Position numbers and translations under genes: made by a program. This document shows, in pieces, positions 1 through 7,809 of a stretch of 64,000 nt of DNA; within the stretch, counting starts at the first letter, position 1; each line of letters begins with the position of its first letter. A model generated the notes under the pieces. That model had not been told where the DNA came from and did not search any database. It saw only the letters and a program-made list of their open reading frames with translations. The stretch comes from a virus. The DNA is taken from positions 83,779 to 147,778 of IMG/VR virus record IMGVR_UViG_3300031787_000016. The stretch is one strand, 5' to 3'.

Positions 1-1870
1 CAACAAGTTCGTTGATAGCATGGTCTGGGTCGTAAGTTTCATCGAGGGTGTAGTCAGTTGAGTGTGGTTTGTAGAAATATAGTTGACCATTTTTGATGTA
101 AGGTACTGCCGCACCAAATCGCTTTTCTTTATCGGCTTGAGCCTTACCTCCCCACTCACTAGGTCTGAAAGGTACGATGTTTGGGAACTCAGCAGCTAGT
201 AGCCGCATCACTGCTTCTCCATTAGCTTTTGCCTCTACACCAATTTCAGCTTCAGGATACTTCTTGGCTAGTTTTTTGATAGCAGCCATTTGCCCCACAA
301 TATCCAGCTTAGCGCGAATACCATCGATGACATAATAGCTGTCTTCTTTTCTGCCCACTACAGCGCCCAGATTCCACGATGTAGACGCTTCTGATGCCGC
401 AAAGGTCAAATCCCACATGATGAGCATTGAATCCATCTTAGTTGGCTTCTGAGACACAATGCGAATATCTTTTTCATCAAGCGTGATACCCTTACCACCA
501 CCTGAAGGGTCTTGTTGAAATAATGTCTTGCGTCTGATTGGGTTGATTGTGTTGAGATAGCTAAGAGGTAAGCGCTTTTTGTCCATAAGCTCACCTTCAG
601 TCTTGCGTGGGTCATTCCAGCGCTCACCTAATGGAGAAAAATAGGTTTTGCGCTTGGCGAACTCGGCAGGTATACAAAGCTCGAAGAAGCCGTCCTCACC
701 TTTATATTTCTCAAACAGATGTGCAATCAAGTCATCATCACCAAGACGCTGACAAATAGCCATCTTGACATCAGTGTTGACATCATTACTACGACCGAAT
801 AGCTGGTCAGTTACCCAGTTGTTGCGCTCACGACGAATACGCTCATTTTGGTACATCGTTTCATCGATAATGTCATCGATAAGAAAGACAGTGCCTCCAT
901 TACCGATAATTCCAGTGTCAGGTGAGGAGATGTTGATATCACCGCTAGCTGTGTTGCTGATTTTCTTTTTGGTTGATTGGTCTTCTGCTAAACGAAAAGA
1001 ATATGTTGGACTATCGAGCTTACAGTACCTATCCCCATATCTAGGGTTGTTAATGATGTTTCGACTTTTAATTAAGTTGGTAGTGCAAAGGTCAAGCTTG
1101 TGTGAGGACAGAAAAAAACGTTCTTCAGGGGTAGTTATCCAACGAAAAGCTGGTGTGCAAATAGATGCGATGCTTGTCTTGCTGTTGTGGCTGACTATAC
1201 CGTTAGCTAGAATGAAATTGTCCCATTTATTCACAGAAATGTCGTAAACTCTGTGAGTACCAATGTATGCCAGTGAGATAATTTTGGAGTGATACTCTTC
1301 AGATTCACTCTCGTTGCCTTTGCGCCTACGGTCATGCATTGAGATTTTATCGCCCAAACTAAGTTCACTTACATGACGATATCCTCGGTCAGTAAAGAAC
1401 CTGTGTTCCATAGTGGCTGTAACTGAATATCCAGTGTCAAGTCCAATACGATATGTCTCTTGGTACTTATTATCTAAGTTAGCTGTTACAGTACCTTCTA
1501 CTTTTATCTTTCGTTTGATATCAAATGAGGCAACTTTGTCGCCAACTTGTATTGCTTCGATTGGTTTAACAGAGCCGTCCCACATCCTTATTTCTGTGCC
1601 ACGTTTTAGGCAACTACGAGGAGAGACAGTGATTGCCAGTTTTCTTATTTGTCTTTTGAGCGCGGCTTCAATATGCTCAGCAATAATATCGATGTGCCAA
1701 TTACTTACTAGCGGAGTACCTTCATATAAATCCCAAGCCCAAGGTACAAAATGGCGAAGTTTTTTGCTTGCTTTTTCTGCCAACACATCGTCGAGCGCGT
1801 CACTCATCTTGCGAAGTTCGGCTTCGCTCATGTCGTTGGAATTTTTCTGTGTCGTTCGAGAGATTGCCAT
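1..1870 (-). CDS. terL: Terminase large subunit (TerL), intein-containing, C-terminus off window
   Basis: ATPase-nuclease motor that cuts and pumps phage DNA into the procapsid. The reading frame is open from the ATG at 1870 to the window edge. The host protein is split by an intein; after splicing, the P-loop would read SPRS-SKTS (residues 83-86 joined to 230 onward). Walker B is VFLIDDII. The C-terminal nuclease (RNase H fold) shows LIMWDLTFA, YYVIDGI and the family pattern IGVEAKANGEAV. Everything before the intein resembles the usual N-terminal lead-in (HFVPWAWDLYEG). Minus strand, like the other virion-related genes here. The stop codon lies outside the window. Identification is firm. 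Confidence 0.93.
   Translation of the reverse strand, partial: MAISRTTQKNSNDMSEAELRKMSDALDDVLAEKASKKLRHFVPWAWDLYEGTPLVSNWHIDIIAEHIEAALKRQIRKLAITVSPRSCLKRGTEIRMWDGSVKPIEAIQVGDKVASFDIKRKIKVEGTVTANLDNKYQETYRIGLDTGYSVTATMEHRFFTDRGYRHVSELSLGDKISMHDRRRKGNESESEEYHSKIISLAYIGTHRVYDISVNKWDNFILANGIVSHNSKTSIASICTPAFRWITTPEERFFLSSHKLDLCTTNLIKSRNIINNPRYGDRYCKLDSPTYSFRLAEDQSTKKKISNTASGDINISSPDTGIIGNGGTVFLIDDIIDETMYQNERIRRERNNWVTDQLFGRSNDVNTDVKMAICQRLGDDDLIAHLFEKYKGEDGFFELCIPAEFAKRKTYFSPLGERWNDPRKTEGELMDKKRLPLSYLNTINPIRRKTLFQQDPSGGGKGITLDEKDIRIVSQKPTKMDSMLIMWDLTFAASEASTSWNLGAVVGRKEDSYYVIDGIRAKLDIVGQMAAIKKLAKKYPEAEIGVEAKANGEAVMRLLAAEFPNIVPFRPSEWGGKAQADKEKRFGAAVPYIKNGQLYFYKPHSTDYTLDETYDPDHAINELV
1184..1612 (-). 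other. Mini-intein in the TerL Walker A motif (143 aa)
   Basis: The insert starts with Cys (CLKRGTEIRMWDGS, block A), carries a block B T-x-x-H (TMEH), has a block F-like stretch (HRVYDISVNKWDNFILANG) and ends in SHN followed by extein Ser. At 143 residues it has no room for a homing endonuclease domain, so it is a splicing-only mini-intein. It sits between SPRS and SKTS of the terminase P-loop, so the ATPase cannot work until splicing occurs. Inteins commonly sit at such invariant sites. All splicing residues appear present, so it is probably active. Confidence 0.92.
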
Positions 1871-1922
1871 AGATATGTATATCGTGATATATTGGGTAGT
1901 ATAGCATTCTGCCTAAACTCAC

Positions 1923-2252
1923 TTGGCTCGATTCAAAGTTCAAATTAAAGACAGTATACTCAAGCAGCCAGTCAAGCGCTACATTCCGCCTGAGACTATT
2001 GGTGTTCAGTTCTTGATTGACTTTGCTTTGTGCGATGCTAAGAATCCACTGACCATCGAGTACTTAAAGGTCATTATGCCATCAGAAAAGAATGTTGTGG
2101 CGGCTAATGCTGTGATGGTGTGGATAGTTCCGCATAAAAAACTTGACTTGAAGCTATATAGTCCGAAGCAGAGCGTGATAGAGTACATAGACAATAACCA
2201 AGTGCCTTACGGCGTGCAGAAAAAGGAAATCTTGAGAACTGATGAGCAATAA
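1923..2252 (+). CDS. Hypothetical protein, 109 aa
   Basis: Frame runs from a TTG at 1923 (an in-frame stop lies just upstream, so no earlier start exists) to 2252. It overlaps the start of the putative small terminase by 11 nt, which supports coupled translation. No clear ribosome binding site precedes the TTG. The sequence is basic at its N-terminus (FKVQIKDSILKQPVKRYIPP) and has no membrane segment. I do not recognise a family. Its position beside terminase genes suggests a packaging or head role, but that is only context. Confidence 0.55.
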   Translation: MARFKVQIKDSILKQPVKRYIPPETIGVQFLIDFALCDAKNPLTIEYLKVIMPSEKNVVAANAVMVWIVPHKKLDLKLYSPKQSVIEYIDNNQVPYGVQKKEILRTDEQ

Positions 2253-2976
2253 TAACATTGAACAAAAGCTGCAATCACTACGCAATTTGAACAGTGACCA
2301 GCCCGAAATGCAAAAAATAACTATCCATAAACTCAGCAAGACAAGCTGGGTTAATTGGACGGATATCAAACGTGCATATATTCTTGGTAAGCGTATTGAG
2401 GAGTTTGACGAGGAGACTGGGCATACGCGAATTTGGTCTGAGAGCTACAACTTAGAGGAACTGGCGCGGGAGTTTGGAGTTGGTGTTAGTCAGTTAACCA
2501 AAAAATCTGCTATCGAAGGTTGGGGCGGATTGCGCGATAGCTACTTGGCGCGAGTACAGGAGGAAGCACTTGGTACTGAGCTTGGCTATTTCACTAATGA
2601 GGAGAGCGAGACTGAGGCAAATTCGCTGGCTATTATTCGTAAGGGGATGAAGCTGATTAACTTGGGGCTAGAGCAAGAGTATGGTGACTTACTTGAGGCT
2701 GTGGACGCTGATGGAGATGTGGATTTGCGTGAATATAGTAAGGTTAACTTGAAGGCGCTGACCGAAGGAATCAAAGGATTGAAGATGCTGCATGAGATGC
2801 ATGGTAAGGTGATGGAGCAAGCACCCAAAACTAATCAGGAGCTGCTTGACCAATTGAATCGTAGTAAGACGGTAGAAAGGTTGAAGAATCCTAAAGAACG
2901 TGAGAAATTGCAAAAGGAGCTACAAAAGAAATTACAACTCCTTAGTCAGATAGAGGAGGACGATGATGAGGATTAA
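2242..2976 (+). CDS. Putative terminase small subunit / HTH DNA-binding protein
   Basis: 244 aa. Residues near 71-95 form a plausible helix-turn-helix (LEELAREFGVGVSQLTKKSA followed by EGWGGLR), the arrangement seen in phage terminase small subunits that choose the packaging site. The C-terminal third is charged and likely helical (ERLKNPKEREKLQKELQKKL) and ends in an acidic tail EEDDDED. It lies beside terL but on the opposite strand, converging with the kinase-like gene by 4 nt. A general HTH regulator is the alternative. Confidence 0.6.
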   Translation: MSNNNIEQKLQSLRNLNSDQPEMQKITIHKLSKTSWVNWTDIKRAYILGKRIEEFDEETGHTRIWSESYNLEELAREFGVGVSQLTKKSAIEGWGGLRDSYLARVQEEALGTELGYFTNEESETEANSLAIIRKGMKLINLGLEQEYGDLLEAVDADGDVDLREYSKVNLKALTEGIKGLKMLHEMHGKVMEQAPKTNQELLDQLNRSKTVERLKNPKEREKLQKELQKKLQLLSQIEEDDDED

Positions 2977-4076
2977 TCTATTTCAATTGGGCGAGGTGGT
3001 TGTCCAGATTGTCTTGCAGAATTGGCATAGGGGTCGGGAGTAGCTCCACGTTTATATTTCATTGCAGCTACACCAGCGCCAGTACCAATACCACGTTCAT
3101 CTGCAAAGTCGTTACGTCGTTTAGTACCATAATCTTTCACTTTTTGATTTAGGTCTTGATATCCTTTAGCTGCTACTTGTTTGCCTTGCTCAGCTTTCTC
3201 TCTAATAAATCTGGAGTTACCACCAATAGCAGTACCCAGTCCAGTACCGAGCGCATTACCAGCCAAACCATAACCTAACGTCTTGGCGGCTCTATCCCAA
3301 CCGTTAGTATTGGCTCTTTCTTCTTCTGTCTCAAAAACTCCAGCGCCCTTAGCTACACCTAATCCTGTACCTATAGCACTACCTATTTGACCCCCTCTTA
3401 ATGCTCCTCCAATACGAGTAGCTGCTGCATCGATGGCTGGGCTTACTGTAAATGGTGCGAAATTTGCATCCTGCGAACCGAAGTGAGCGAAATGTTGCAT
3501 CTGTTTATGTTGCGAAAAGTTTATTCTGCTATTATAGCCTGTCATAAATGGCTTACCCAACCAGTGACGAGAGTATGGATTTTTCATCTCGCCTGTATCA
3601 TATTCAACTTCAATAGGTCTTACTGAAGCATTATCCACCAATTTTAGTTGTTTTTTATTTGGGTTTGGTCTAACTACATTGCCTTCATGTATATCCATGT
3701 GACCCATACCTTTCTCGTATAGGCGATTTTGCATACGCCCTACTTGACTACCAATTTTATATTGTTCCTTTGGTGAGATTCCTTCTAGTTTGTCAGGTAA
3801 TGGCTTACCAGCATAGTCTTGCGTGTAGGAGGTCATGTTCCCTCGTTCACGGTAGTTTTGCACTGGTGGAACTAACCCTGTCGTAGAGGCTGCTTTACTT
3901 GCGTTCTCATATTCTTTCACGCTGGCGCGTCTGGCTGCTGCTTTATAGTTGGGATTGTCAGGAAGTATGTTGTCGATGCGTACCTTGTTTGTGGCAGGGA
4001 AGTGCATTACACGCTTGTCTGATGTGAGGAGAAGTGCTTTGGCGTTACGGATACGAGCGAATGAGGAAGTGTTCAT
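2973..4076 (-). CDS. Kinase-like protein fused to an MQHFAHF / glycine-rich module
   Basis: 367 aa. Residues 126-135 read HMDIHEGNVV, matching the catalytic loop H-x-D-x4-N of protein kinase-like folds, followed at 144-150 by LKLVDNA, which resembles the metal-binding segment. Residues 193-199 are MQHFAHF, the peptide that starts several neighbouring proteins. The rest has long glycine-rich, weakly hydrophobic stretches (GGQIGSAIGTGLGVAKGAG; GLAGNALGTGLGTAIGG) like glycine zippers that insert into membranes. It could be a fusion of an effector kinase and a tagged virion protein. No SD precedes M193, so a separate start there is less likely. Kinase activity is inferred. Confidence 0.65.
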   Translation of the reverse strand: MNTSSFARIRNAKALLLTSDKRVMHFPATNKVRIDNILPDNPNYKAAARRASVKEYENASKAASTTGLVPPVQNYRERGNMTSYTQDYAGKPLPDKLEGISPKEQYKIGSQVGRMQNRLYEKGMGHMDIHEGNVVRPNPNKKQLKLVDNASVRPIEVEYDTGEMKNPYSRHWLGKPFMTGYNSRINFSQHKQMQHFAHFGSQDANFAPFTVSPAIDAAATRIGGALRGGQIGSAIGTGLGVAKGAGVFETEEERANTNGWDRAAKTLGYGLAGNALGTGLGTAIGGNSRFIREKAEQGKQVAAKGYQDLNQKVKDYGTKRRNDFADERGIGTGAGVAAMKYKRGATPDPYANSARQSGQPPRPIEID

Positions 4077-4080
4077 ATAG

Positions 4081-4437
4081 TTAGAATACTTTGTAGAGGA
4101 TATCGGGATTCAAAGATAGAACTTTTCGGGCTTCCTTGTTTAAGGGTGTGGGGTCGCTGGTACATATATACAATTTAGTATTTTTACCATAGTGGGTGGC
4201 GTAAGTTCTCAACTGACCCACTGCATTTTTGATTGAATTGCTGTCTCCATAACGTTTACACTCGATAATGTAGTTGGTAATTTCCCCGTTTGGTTTGTAC
4301 TCTTTGACCAAAATATCGATACGACCAGTTGGCACGACCACTTCTTGTTGGACAACAAATCCGCTTGCTCTCATGAAACTCGCCACTTTCTCTCTGGTAA
4401 CTTTTTCGAGGGGGACTTTAGTTTTTTTACTTGACAT
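4081..4437 (-). CDS. PD-(D/E)XK nuclease-like protein, paralogue A
   Basis: 118 aa from the ATG at 4437; a GTG at 4503 gives a longer form, but its paralogue at 5310-5657 starts at the equivalent of 4437. Motifs fit a restriction-endonuclease fold: GRIDILV (D41) followed by YIIECK (E59, K61) and the downstream helix GQLRTYA (Q75, Y79). Both paralogues end in NPDILYKVF. It lies 4 nt from the kinase-like gene and follows an MQHFANF gene, so nuclease and tagged genes alternate. It could be an effector nuclease or an accessory to one; no target is visible. Confidence 0.72.
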   Translation of the reverse strand: MSSKKTKVPLEKVTREKVASFMRASGFVVQQEVVVPTGRIDILVKEYKPNGEITNYIIECKRYGDSNSIKNAVGQLRTYATHYGKNTKLYICTSDPTPLNKEARKVLSLNPDILYKVF

Positions 4438-4539
4438 TTTGACCAAGTAGTGTGGCTTGCTTTTGTCGTGTGAATGACTTACGAGCGCTGTTGCTGAAGT
4501 CACTCACTACGTTCGTTGGCAGAAAAGAAGTAAAGTGCA

Positions 4540-5286
4540 TCATCTTGGCATTAGTCCTGTTTGTCTATATTGGTTGAGTCGGTCTTCCCTTGCGCTCAAG
4601 TCTCTAGTCCAGTCAAATTGCTTGCTGTAATTTTTTCTGTCTTCGAGCTTAGCCCTTAAGCGTTGACCAGCACTGGCATTAGGCTGCAATTTCTCGGTCG
4701 CTAGTTTGGGTAGTCGCTCTTTCATTGCTGCACGTATTCTGCTATCGCGTTGTGCTGTGTCGAGATAGATGTTGCGAAACTCTTCATTGCTGCTGGTTGG
4801 TAGGAATGTCATGCTAATAGCCTCAGCAGCTAACCTATCTGCTGGCTTAGCTTTCTTGCGTATGTAAGGCATCACAGCGTCGAACTTGGTGTTAGGTAGT
4901 AACTCCATAGTATCTACGGGTAATCTGCTGCGGTAGCTGGGGAAAGTACCTACATCTACCATCTTCTCGATAGTTTCGTTAAGGACATTGCGCCTGTCTC
5001 TTGAAATGCTGGGAGATTGTTGAACTAGCGGCATCATCTTGGTAGCTTGTTGAGGTGAGCCACTAGGAAATAGTGTATTGGGGTCTATGCCTGTTGCTGC
5101 TTTGAATATGGGTTTGTCAATGAGCCTATGCTGAAGTGTATCGTGTAGCTTCAGTGCTGATGGTGTGTTGTCGGATTTGAAGCCGCTTAGTTCTGTCCAG
5201 CCGTTAGGTTGCAACTCTGTGATTTTCTTTCGGGCTGCATTGATGTTCTTGTCACTGAGGCGGATAAAATTGGCAAAATGTTGCAT
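4540..5286 (-). CDS. MQHFANF-tagged virion/effector candidate, 248 aa
   Basis: Starts exactly with MQHFANF, the heptapeptide shared with other minus-strand genes. The rest is basic, helical and unrecognised (INAARKKITELQPNG; RLPKLATEKLQ; AGQRLRAKLEDRKNYS). There is no membrane segment or signal peptide. It sits between the two PD-(D/E)XK paralogues. An AT-rich stretch with TAGTAATATACAG lies upstream and might be a promoter. Function unknown; the shared N-terminus suggests a common targeting or packaging fate. Confidence 0.7.
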   Translation of the reverse strand: MQHFANFIRLSDKNINAARKKITELQPNGWTELSGFKSDNTPSALKLHDTLQHRLIDKPIFKAATGIDPNTLFPSGSPQQATKMMPLVQQSPSISRDRRNVLNETIEKMVDVGTFPSYRSRLPVDTMELLPNTKFDAVMPYIRKKAKPADRLAAEAISMTFLPTSSNEEFRNIYLDTAQRDSRIRAAMKERLPKLATEKLQPNASAGQRLRAKLEDRKNYSKQFDWTRDLSAREDRLNQYRQTGLMPR

Positions 5287-5309
5287 GATTTTATTTATTC
5301 TGTATATTA

Positions 5310-5657
5310 CTAGAATACCTTATAGAGGATGTCGGGGTTTGCTTGCATTATTCTGAGTGATTCCTGAGACAGAGGTTTTTTACAACTGGTGCAAAAATAT
5401 AATTGCACTTGAGATTTAGGGAAGTGCTTAGCGTAGCAGATGAGTTGTCCTATACTATTTTTGATGGCTGTGCTGTCATTTTTTCTTTTACATTCAATTA
5501 GGTGATAAATGACTTCACCGCTTGGTTTATATTCTTTGAGAAGGATATCTATAAAACCGTAGGGGGTCTTGTATTCCATCTGCACAACGTAACCTTGAGA
5601 TTTAAAGAAATTCGCAACTTTATTTCTCGTTTCTTTTTCTAATGGGAGCTTATTCAC
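5310..5657 (-). CDS. PD-(D/E)XK nuclease-like protein, paralogue B
   Basis: 115 aa, clearly duplicated relative to 4081-4437: both have an N-terminal PLEK..TR.KVA..., then IDILLKEYKP (D37), LIECKR (E55, K57) and GQL..YA, and both end in NPDILYKVF. The catalytic D-E-x-K triad is intact. The two copies have diverged considerably, so the duplication is old or under diversifying selection. It lies directly upstream of the MQHFANF gene at 4540-5286. Confidence 0.72.
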   Translation of the reverse strand: MNKLPLEKETRNKVANFFKSQGYVVQMEYKTPYGFIDILLKEYKPSGEVIYHLIECKRKNDSTAIKNSIGQLICYAKHFPKSQVQLYFCTSCKKPLSQESLRIMQANPDILYKVF

Positions 5658-5705
5658 TGATAGACTCCTCTAGTTGGTCATTATTGTTCCAGTATTCGCT
5701 TGCCA

Positions 5706-5921
5706 CTAACTTTTAATACGTTCGATGAGTTCTGCACTGGCATTTTTCTTTTGCAACGCCTTGGGCATAAGGGGCGGCTTTGCGATACTTTTCAGCATCT
5801 TCTTGTCAGCTTTTTTGCCCGTCAGTCCTTTGAGGTCGGTTAGTTTGGGAGGAAAGATGTCAGGCAGCTTGGTCGAGGGCTTCTTGGTTGTAGTGGGGGT
5901 GGTGGTGTCGTCAGTGTTCAT
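5706..5921 (-). CDS. Small Pro/Thr/Lys-rich protein, 71 aa
   Basis: Low-complexity, basic protein: a Thr/Pro run at the N-terminus (DDTTTPTTTKKPSTK), then PDIFPPKLTDLKGL and a Lys-rich C-terminus. It is likely unfolded on its own. Upstream is the AT-rich string TCAGTAATATAAACA, similar to that before the 5286 gene and possibly a shared promoter. It lies 10 nt from the JAMM-like gene and is presumably co-transcribed. Could be a scaffold or DNA-condensing internal protein; unproven. Confidence 0.6.
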   Translation of the reverse strand: MNTDDTTTPTTTKKPSTKLPDIFPPKLTDLKGLTGKKADKKMLKSIAKPPLMPKALQKKNASAELIERIKS

Positions 5922-5930
5922 TTGTTTATA

Positions 5931-6842
5931 TTACTGATTAGTTTTATTGCTAATTACTTTATAGTCTCCGCCAAGATTTTTGACATTTTGCCTGTAATTT
6001 CTAAAAGTGTTTAGGAAATCCTGTCTATCAGTCTCAGCATAAGTTTGGTGATTGGCATCTGAATACATTTTTTCATCTAAATGCTTAGCAATTCTTGAAG
6101 AGGGGTGTTTGCTAGTTTTATATTGTGTGATATGATTTTGACCAGTTATAGGGTTATTTGCTAAAATCAAAGATGTTGTATTAGGAGTATCGTATCTTTG
6201 ATTAGCATCCATTTGAAAATCTCTAGGTGAGGGTGTGACACCTGCAATTGTTTTTGCGTATGGTGGGTGAGTATGGATATTGACCAACGATTTCTTATCT
6301 TGTTCTGTGTTTCCACTATAGAGCTTTATTGAATGACTACCACCTCCCGTTATAGGTGTGGTTTTTAAAGTGACTCTAGGGTCATCTTTATACAATAAAG
6401 CTCCATATTCATTTTTAGGGTCTACGCTGGCTGTCTTTCTTAATTTATCTATGGTTCCCGCCAGCACAGTGTTATCTTGAGGTGTGTTCATGTAACCCTG
6501 TCTGTCGATATAGCTGTTGGATTTTATGGGGTTAGTACTACCTCTTCTGGCAGTTTGTATTGCATCTACATAACCTATCCTATCATTTAAAGGGTTTTCA
6601 GGTGTAAATTTTTCAGTTGCTGTGTAGGTTGCAGGTGTAGCAGGTTTCTTAGGGTTAAGGAAGGATAGAAGTCCTTTGTATTTAGGGGGAGGTGTAGGCA
6701 CTTCTCTTGTAACTGTTCGCCTTTGTTCTTTAGGTACTGGCGCACCTTCCTTGACATTACCTAGACCACCAAGCAGGGTAGCTTGTTTTGTTCTTGTAAA
6801 TGTTTTTCTAGCTGCGTTACTAAAATCTGCGAAGTGTTGCAT
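5931..6842 (-). CDS. MQHFADF-tagged JAB/JAMM-like metalloprotease domain protein
   Basis: Start placed at the ATG at 6842, giving N-terminus MQHFADF, the peptide shared with neighbours; an ATG 30 nt upstream would add ten residues. The C-terminal half has a JAMM-type zinc signature: NEYGALLY (candidate catalytic Glu145), IHTHP (His190, His192) and SPRD (Ser205, Asp208). The spacing between the His pair and Ser is a few residues longer than usual. JAMM enzymes cleave isopeptide or peptide bonds, and similar domains occur in bacterial toxins. The N-terminal half is Pro/Lys-rich and probably a linker. An effector carried in the virion is plausible. Confidence 0.72.
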   Translation of the reverse strand: MQHFADFSNAARKTFTRTKQATLLGGLGNVKEGAPVPKEQRRTVTREVPTPPPKYKGLLSFLNPKKPATPATYTATEKFTPENPLNDRIGYVDAIQTARRGSTNPIKSNSYIDRQGYMNTPQDNTVLAGTIDKLRKTASVDPKNEYGALLYKDDPRVTLKTTPITGGGSHSIKLYSGNTEQDKKSLVNIHTHPPYAKTIAGVTPSPRDFQMDANQRYDTPNTTSLILANNPITGQNHITQYKTSKHPSSRIAKHLDEKMYSDANHQTYAETDRQDFLNTFRNYRQNVKNLGGDYKVISNKTNQ

Positions 6843-6968
6843 AAGGGTGTTAGTTAGAACAAGTGTCTCCAATGTTTATTGTATCGCACTCGACTATGTA
6901 GGCGGGAGTCGGGGTATAGAACTTGCGGATTACTACTTAGGGTCGCTAATATTAGCTTTTTCATATTT

Positions 6969-7616
6969 TTATTTATTGGTGTACCATAATACTCGGTTAA
7001 CGTCTGGTTTAGGATTGTATCCCAATTCTTCAAGCCACACTTTTAGTTTTTGTTCTGTGACATCAGGTAGTTCAGAGAAGATGTCTGCTATGACCTTGAA
7101 CTTAATTCGCTTAGCTTTTTTATGTTGGCTGAAGTATTCGTCCAACTCATTCTGCAATAGTAATTTATAGTCTTGATGCACGTTATCACGTTTGGTTAAG
7201 GCTCGGCGCAATCCCTTGAACAGATTTGCAAAGTGGACATCCTTAGAACCAAAGAAGTCTTCGAGACGTATAGATAACTGCAAAATTACCGAATCACTCT
7301 GACCGCATATTTCTCCCCTGTAAGCCACTTTGTCGCCTATAAGGGTAAAGTCTTCGATAAGGTACTTGTAAGCGTCCATGATGAAGAACATACCTAGCTC
7401 TGTGGGTGTTACTGAATTGGTCTTGTTACTTGCAATAGCTGTTATCAGGGATTTTATTTCTGACAGTTGTTTTTGCATACTTACAACACCACCAAGAAGC
7501 ACACTGGCTAATGGTTTATCTGAGTCACTGAAAAGTCCTAAAACCCCTTCTTCATCTGTGGGATTACGCCACAGGCTTTTTTCTAGTTGGGCTACAAGCG
7601 CCGAAGTCTCGTCCAT
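6969..7616 (-). CDS. Hypothetical protein, 215 aa
   Basis: First minus-strand gene after the divergent control region. N-terminal half helical (VAQLEKSLW; VVSMQKQLSEIKSLI), C-terminal half charged and basic (FSQHKKAKRIKFKVIADIFSELPD). No catalytic motif seen, no tag peptide, no membrane segment. Upstream lies TATGCTAATATAATAATAG, a candidate promoter. I do not recognise it. Confidence 0.65.
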   Translation of the reverse strand: MDETSALVAQLEKSLWRNPTDEEGVLGLFSDSDKPLASVLLGGVVSMQKQLSEIKSLITAIASNKTNSVTPTELGMFFIMDAYKYLIEDFTLIGDKVAYRGEICGQSDSVILQLSIRLEDFFGSKDVHFANLFKGLRRALTKRDNVHQDYKLLLQNELDEYFSQHKKAKRIKFKVIADIFSELPDVTEQKLKVWLEELGYNPKPDVNRVLWYTNK

Positions 7617-7680
7617 ATTTATTTAAGTAGCTTACTATTATTATATTAGCATACCTGTTAGCAGTATTTTTGCGATTATG

Positions 7681-7809
7681 TTGCTAATCAAATAGGGCAG
7701 TTTCATAATTGTTTGGGTTAGTTATGAAGAATTTGCTAATCGAATAAGCTGTTTTGCTAATCGATGTTGAGGCTGAAACCCTTACACAGTCGAGTTGCTA
7801 ATCGAATAA
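7681..7809. repeat. Four iteron-like copies of TTGCTAATCGAATAA
   Basis: Copies begin at 7681 (TTGCTAATCAAATA), 7733 (exact), 7754 (TTGCTAATCGA only) and 7795 (exact). All are in the same orientation, within 130 nt, just upstream of the minus-strand operon that starts at 7616. Such clustered direct repeats usually bind a replication initiator or a transcription regulator. No other cluster of this sequence was seen in the window. Confidence 0.8.

Noticed and set aside
765-1247. Plus-strand ORF inside the terminase region
   Set aside because: It is opposite the continuous terminase/intein frame with no ribosome binding site and poor composition.
1413-1904. Plus-strand ORF of 163 codons
   Set aside because: Also a shadow of the terminase frame on the other strand; low-quality translation.
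4438-4503. Longer start (GTG at 4503) for nuclease paralogue A
   Set aside because: The extra 22 residues are not shared with paralogue B, whose start aligns with 4437.
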